Notes under the pieces: generated by a model | Told to the model about the DNA's origin: nothing | What the model saw: only the letters and a program-made list of their open reading frames with translations | Databases searched by the model: none | Made by a program: the position numbers and the translations under genes | Origin: Streptomyces viridiviolaceus | GTDB taxonomy: Bacteria; Actinomycetota; Actinomycetes; Streptomycetales; Streptomycetaceae | NCBI RefSeq assembly: GCF_014650995.1 | Contig: NZ_BMWA01000010.1 | Span: 262,516-326,515 of the forward strand | Length of the DNA: 64,000 nt | Direction: 5' to 3' | Part shown: positions 61,314-64,000 of the stretch, piece by piece | Layout: each line of letters opens with the position of its first letter | How positions within the stretch are numbered: position 1 is the stretch's first letter

Positions 61314-62405
61314 TCACGCCGCCTGCGTACGGCGTACGCACTCGGTGACGACGTCCCGCAGGTTGCCGGTGCGTTCCAGCAGTTCCCGCTGGATCCGGGC
61401 GCCGTTGCCGCACCGCAGCAGCCGGGCGGCGGACTCCCGCGCCCGGTCCAGGTCCCCGTCTGCCGCCAGCGCTTCCCCGACGTGTTCCAGCAGCGCCCGG
61501 ACGACCGCTTCGGCGGGCATGCGCCGCATGGTCGCGGGGTGGAGCAGCTCGCTCGTCAGGCCGGACCGGGCCGCCCGCCAGGCCGCGAGGCGCAGCAGGC
61601 TCACGCTGTGCTCGGCCGGCTCCCGGCCCTCACGCCACTCGCGTGCGGCGGTGTCGACCAGCGCGCGGGCGAGGGCCGCGATGAGGACGGCGGTCTCGGC
61701 GTGCAGGCAGACGTCGGCGACCCGGAACTCCACGGTGGGGTACCGCTGGGACAGCCGGACGTCGAAGTAGATCATTCCCTCGTCGAGGATGGTGCCGGTG
61801 GCGACCATGTCCGCCACTCGCCGGTGGTAGCGCTCCGCCGAGCCGAACAGCTCCGTCGGGCCGGCCGACGGCCAGCGCTGCCAGACCCGGCTGCGGTAGC
61901 TGCTGTAGCCCGAGTCCTTGCCCTGCCAGAACGGCGAGTTCGCGCTGAGCGCCGCGAGCACCGGGAGCCAGGGCCGCACCCGGTCGATGACCGCCACGCC
62001 TTCCTCGTCGGACTCCACCGACACATGCACATGACAGCCCAGTACGAGCTGCTCGTGGACCACGACGCCGTACTGGTCGGCCATCCACTGGTAGCGGCGG
62101 TTCACGCCGACGGCGGGGCTGACGGGCAGAGGAGAGGTGGCGAGCGCGGCGACGGTGCACCCTATCTCCCCGGCGAGCCGCGCGGCCTCCTTCCGGCAGC
62201 GGACGATCTCCGCGTGCAGACGCTCCAGGTCCGCCTGCGGATGCGTGGCGAACTCGAGCATCTGTTCGTGCAGTTCCTTCTCGAAGACGTCCTGGTCGCC
62301 GCCGTTGTGCGAGACCCGGGCGAGGACCGCGGCGGACAGCGCCCGCGGATCGCCGGTCTCGGGGTTCACCAGGAGGAGCTCCTCCTCGACTCCGACGGTG
62401 CGCAA
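61314..62405 (-). CDS. Glutamate-cysteine ligase-like carboxylate-amine ligase (YbdK)
   Basis: 363-residue GCS2 family enzyme. Seen: TVGVEEELLLVNPETGDPR at the N-terminus, HEQMLEFATHPQ (metal/ATP) and CHVHVSVESDEEG. Joins an amine to a carboxylate using ATP; YbdK has weak glutamate-cysteine ligase activity, and actinomycetes use mycothiol, so the true substrate is unclear. Start is TTG 62405 with AAAGG about 11 bases upstream, since no ATG or GTG lies at the family N-terminus. Confidence 0.9.
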   Translation of the reverse strand: MRTVGVEEELLLVNPETGDPRALSAAVLARVSHNGGDQDVFEKELHEQMLEFATHPQADLERLHAEIVRCRKEAARLAGEIGCTVAALATSPLPVSPAVGVNRRYQWMADQYGVVVHEQLVLGCHVHVSVESDEEGVAVIDRVRPWLPVLAALSANSPFWQGKDSGYSSYRSRVWQRWPSAGPTELFGSAERYHRRVADMVATGTILDEGMIYFDVRLSQRYPTVEFRVADVCLHAETAVLIAALARALVDTAAREWREGREPAEHSVSLLRLAAWRAARSGLTSELLHPATMRRMPAEAVVRALLEHVGEALAADGDLDRARESAARLLRCGNGARIQRELLERTGNLRDVVTECVRRTQAA

Positions 62406-62513
62406 CGTGATGCCGCCTTTCTGTGGCCCTTCCGCGACGACGAGGATTTCCCCGGTCGTAGGACCCCACTGCCCCGTCGGGCCGGTCGGACACCTGCGTC
62501 GCGCCGACGGGTC

Positions 62514-64000
62514 TCACGGAGCGAGCGGCATCAGCCACACCGTGGCCAGCGGAGGCAGCGTGAGCCGGACGCACCCGTCCTCCGGCTTGACCGGGTCGGG
62601 GTTGGTGACGTCGCTGCCGCCGTACCGCGCGGCGTCCGTGTTCAGGACCTCCTGCCAGGCGGTGACGTCCCCGGGCACGTCGAGCCGGTACTCGTGCCGG
62701 ACGACCGGGGAGAAGTTCGACACCGCGAGCAGCGGTGCGCCCTCCGCGTCGAACCGCAGGAACGCGAACACGTTGTCGTCGGCGGCGTCCACGGCCACCC
62801 AGCGGAAGCCGGCCGGATCGGTGTCGCGCTGCCACAGGGCCGGGGTGGCGCGGTAGCGGGCGTTGAGATCGCGCACCAGGTCCCGCACCCCGCGATGGTC
62901 GCCCGCCGAGTGGTAGTCGTCGTCGAGCAGCCACCACTCGGGACCGTGCTTCTCGGACCACTCGGCTCCCTGGGCGAACTCCTGTCCCATGAACAACAGT
63001 TGCTTGCCGGGGTGGGCCCACATGAACCCGAAGTAGGCGCGGACGTTCGCGCGCCGCTGCCACCAGTCGCCCGGCATCTTCGACACCAGCGCCTGCTTGC
63101 CGTGCACCACCTCGTCGTGGGAGATCGGCAGGACGTAGTTCTCGCTGTACGCGTACACCATCGAGAAGGTCATCTCGTGGTGGTGGTACTTGCGGTGCAC
63201 CGGCTCGTGCGCGATGTACTCCAGCGAGTCGTGCATCCAGCCCATGTTCCACTTGAAGCCGAAGCCGAGGCCGCCGGTGTCGGTCGGCCGCGTCACCCCG
63301 CCCCACGCGGTCGACTCCTCCGCGATCGTCACCACGCCGGGGCAGCGGCGGTAGACGGTCGCGTTCATCTCCTGCAGGAACGCCATCGCCGCCAGGTCCT
63401 CCCGCCCGCCGTACACGTTGGGCTCCCACTGGCCGGAGTCGCGCGAGTAGTCCAGGTAGAGCATGGACGCGACGGCGTCGACGCGCAGCCCGTCGATGTG
63501 GAACTCCTCGCACCAGTACACGGCGTTCGCCACCAGGAAGTTGCGCACCTCCGTGCGGGCGAAGTCGAAGGTGTACGTCCCCCAGTCCGGGTGCTCCGCG
63601 CGCCGCGAGTCCCCGGGCTCGTACAGCGGGTCCCCGTCGAAGCGGGCCAGCGCCCAGTCGTCCTTCGGGAAGTGCGCCGGCACCCAGTCCATGATCACGC
63701 CGATGCCGGCCCGGTGGAAGGCGTCGACCAGGTACCGGAAGTCGTCGGGCGAGCCGAGCCGCGCGGTCGGCGCGTAGAAGCCGGTGACCTGGTAGCCCCA
63801 GGACGGTCCGAAGGGGTGCTCGGCGACCGGCATCAGCTCGACGTGGGTGAAGCCGAGGTCCTTCACGTACGAGGGGAGCACCTCCGCGAGCTCGCGGTAG
63901 GTCAGCCCCGGCCGCCAGGACGGCAGGTGCACCTCGTACACGGAGAACGGGGCCTCGTGCGGGTGCGTACCGGCCCGTGACCGCATCCACTGCGCATCGC
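62514..64000 (-). CDS. glgB: 1,4-alpha-glucan branching enzyme GlgB (5' end outside the window)
   Basis: GH13 branching enzyme making alpha-1,6 branches in glycogen. About 495 C-terminal residues are visible, with the catalytic barrel: VIMDWVPAHFP, nucleophile Asp in GLRVDAVASMLYLDYSR, acid/base Glu in TIAEES and the third Asp in ISHDEVVHGK, then the C-terminal all-beta domain ending TVWLMPLAP. The N-terminal CBM48 part lies beyond 64000. By my memory of the gene order it is glgBII (SCO7332), the copy linked to trehalose/maltosyl metabolism genes beyond the edge. Confidence 0.94.
   Translation of the reverse strand, partial: DAQWMRSRAGTHPHEAPFSVYEVHLPSWRPGLTYRELAEVLPSYVKDLGFTHVELMPVAEHPFGPSWGYQVTGFYAPTARLGSPDDFRYLVDAFHRAGIGVIMDWVPAHFPKDDWALARFDGDPLYEPGDSRRAEHPDWGTYTFDFARTEVRNFLVANAVYWCEEFHIDGLRVDAVASMLYLDYSRDSGQWEPNVYGGREDLAAMAFLQEMNATVYRRCPGVVTIAEESTAWGGVTRPTDTGGLGFGFKWNMGWMHDSLEYIAHEPVHRKYHHHEMTFSMVYAYSENYVLPISHDEVVHGKQALVSKMPGDWWQRRANVRAYFGFMWAHPGKQLLFMGQEFAQGAEWSEKHGPEWWLLDDDYHSAGDHRGVRDLVRDLNARYRATPALWQRDTDPAGFRWVAVDAADDNVFAFLRFDAEGAPLLAVSNFSPVVRHEYRLDVPGDVTAWQEVLNTDAARYGGSDVTNPDPVKPEDGCVRLTLPPLATVWLMPLAP

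Noticed and set aside
1..64000. tRNA, rRNA, CRISPR arrays, insertion sequences or prophage genes
   Set aside because: None was seen: no clover-leaf-like segment, no spaced repeats, no transposase or integrase motif. A tRNAscan or IS search would be decisive.

Overview
The window is chromosomal DNA of a Streptomyces. The evidence is the very high GC content with G or C at nearly every third codon position, frequent GTG starts and strong AGGAGG-type ribosome sites. Actinomycete-specific families are present: an SsgA-like protein, a WhiB-like protein, PopR with ClpP3/ClpP4, SigB-type sigma factors, DUF6328, DUF6098, DUF5133 and DUF6480. From memory, the gene order resembles the S. coelicolor right-arm interval SCO7278 (sigL) to SCO7332 (glgBII); this was not checked against a database. 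No tRNA, rRNA, CRISPR array, insertion sequence or prophage was seen. Both window edges cut a gene: a sigma factor on the left and glgB on the right.

Layout. 1-2.8 kb holds the SigB-type sigma gene, popR and the clpP4/clpP3 operon, with two adjacent PopR-type operators. 2.8-13.3 kb is mostly housekeeping and stress genes: two VOC proteins, an SGNH lipoprotein, RNase HI, SRPBCC, aldo/keto reductase, DUF6328, an SsgC-like protein, an F420 flavin oxidoreductase, a serine hydrolase and a membrane-anchored pseudokinase. 13.4-19.7 kb has a threonine/serine dehydratase, an AIM24 protein, a TerD/tandem-CAP gene split by a frameshift and a large LAL regulator. 19.9-23.4 kb is a translationally coupled three-gene module: receiver-flavoprotein reductase, cNMP-binding histidine kinase and UBP zinc finger. 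23.5-36.9 kb has a universal stress protein, DUF4032, MBL hydrolase, AlkB, a TetR/FAD-dehydrogenase operon, DUF488, DUF6098, a Wbl protein, a LysR-LysE pair, an MFS transporter, a cNMP-domain protein and an Orn/Lys/Arg-type decarboxylase.

37-58.9 kb is a stress-signalling block. It contains an RsbW-like ATPase with a second SigB-type sigma factor, DUF5133, ANTAR-GAF and DUF1206 proteins, FUSC and NDH-2. It also holds a complete overlapping stressosome operon (RsbR, RsbS, RsbT, an RsbT/PP2C fusion, a GAF-PP2C phosphatase), a BldG/ArsI-type STAS protein, an ANTAR-PAS-PP2C phosphatase and a 1334-residue soluble poly-HAMP hybrid kinase. A PRC-barrel protein and two more RsbW-like ATPases close the block. 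59-64 kb holds an acyl-CoA ligase, DUF6480, a YbdK-type carboxylate-amine ligase and glgB.

A common thread is partner switching. Kinase/ATPase proteins, STAS antagonists and PP2C phosphatases would control SigB-type sigma factors. Seven intergenic sites match GNNT-N14-16-GGGTAY, the SigB-type promoter consensus in Streptomyces. All seven are oriented toward downstream genes (the sigma gene itself, popR, SRPBCC, ssgC-like, DUF6098, and two before the PRC-barrel gene), so much of the window may form a local general-stress regulon.
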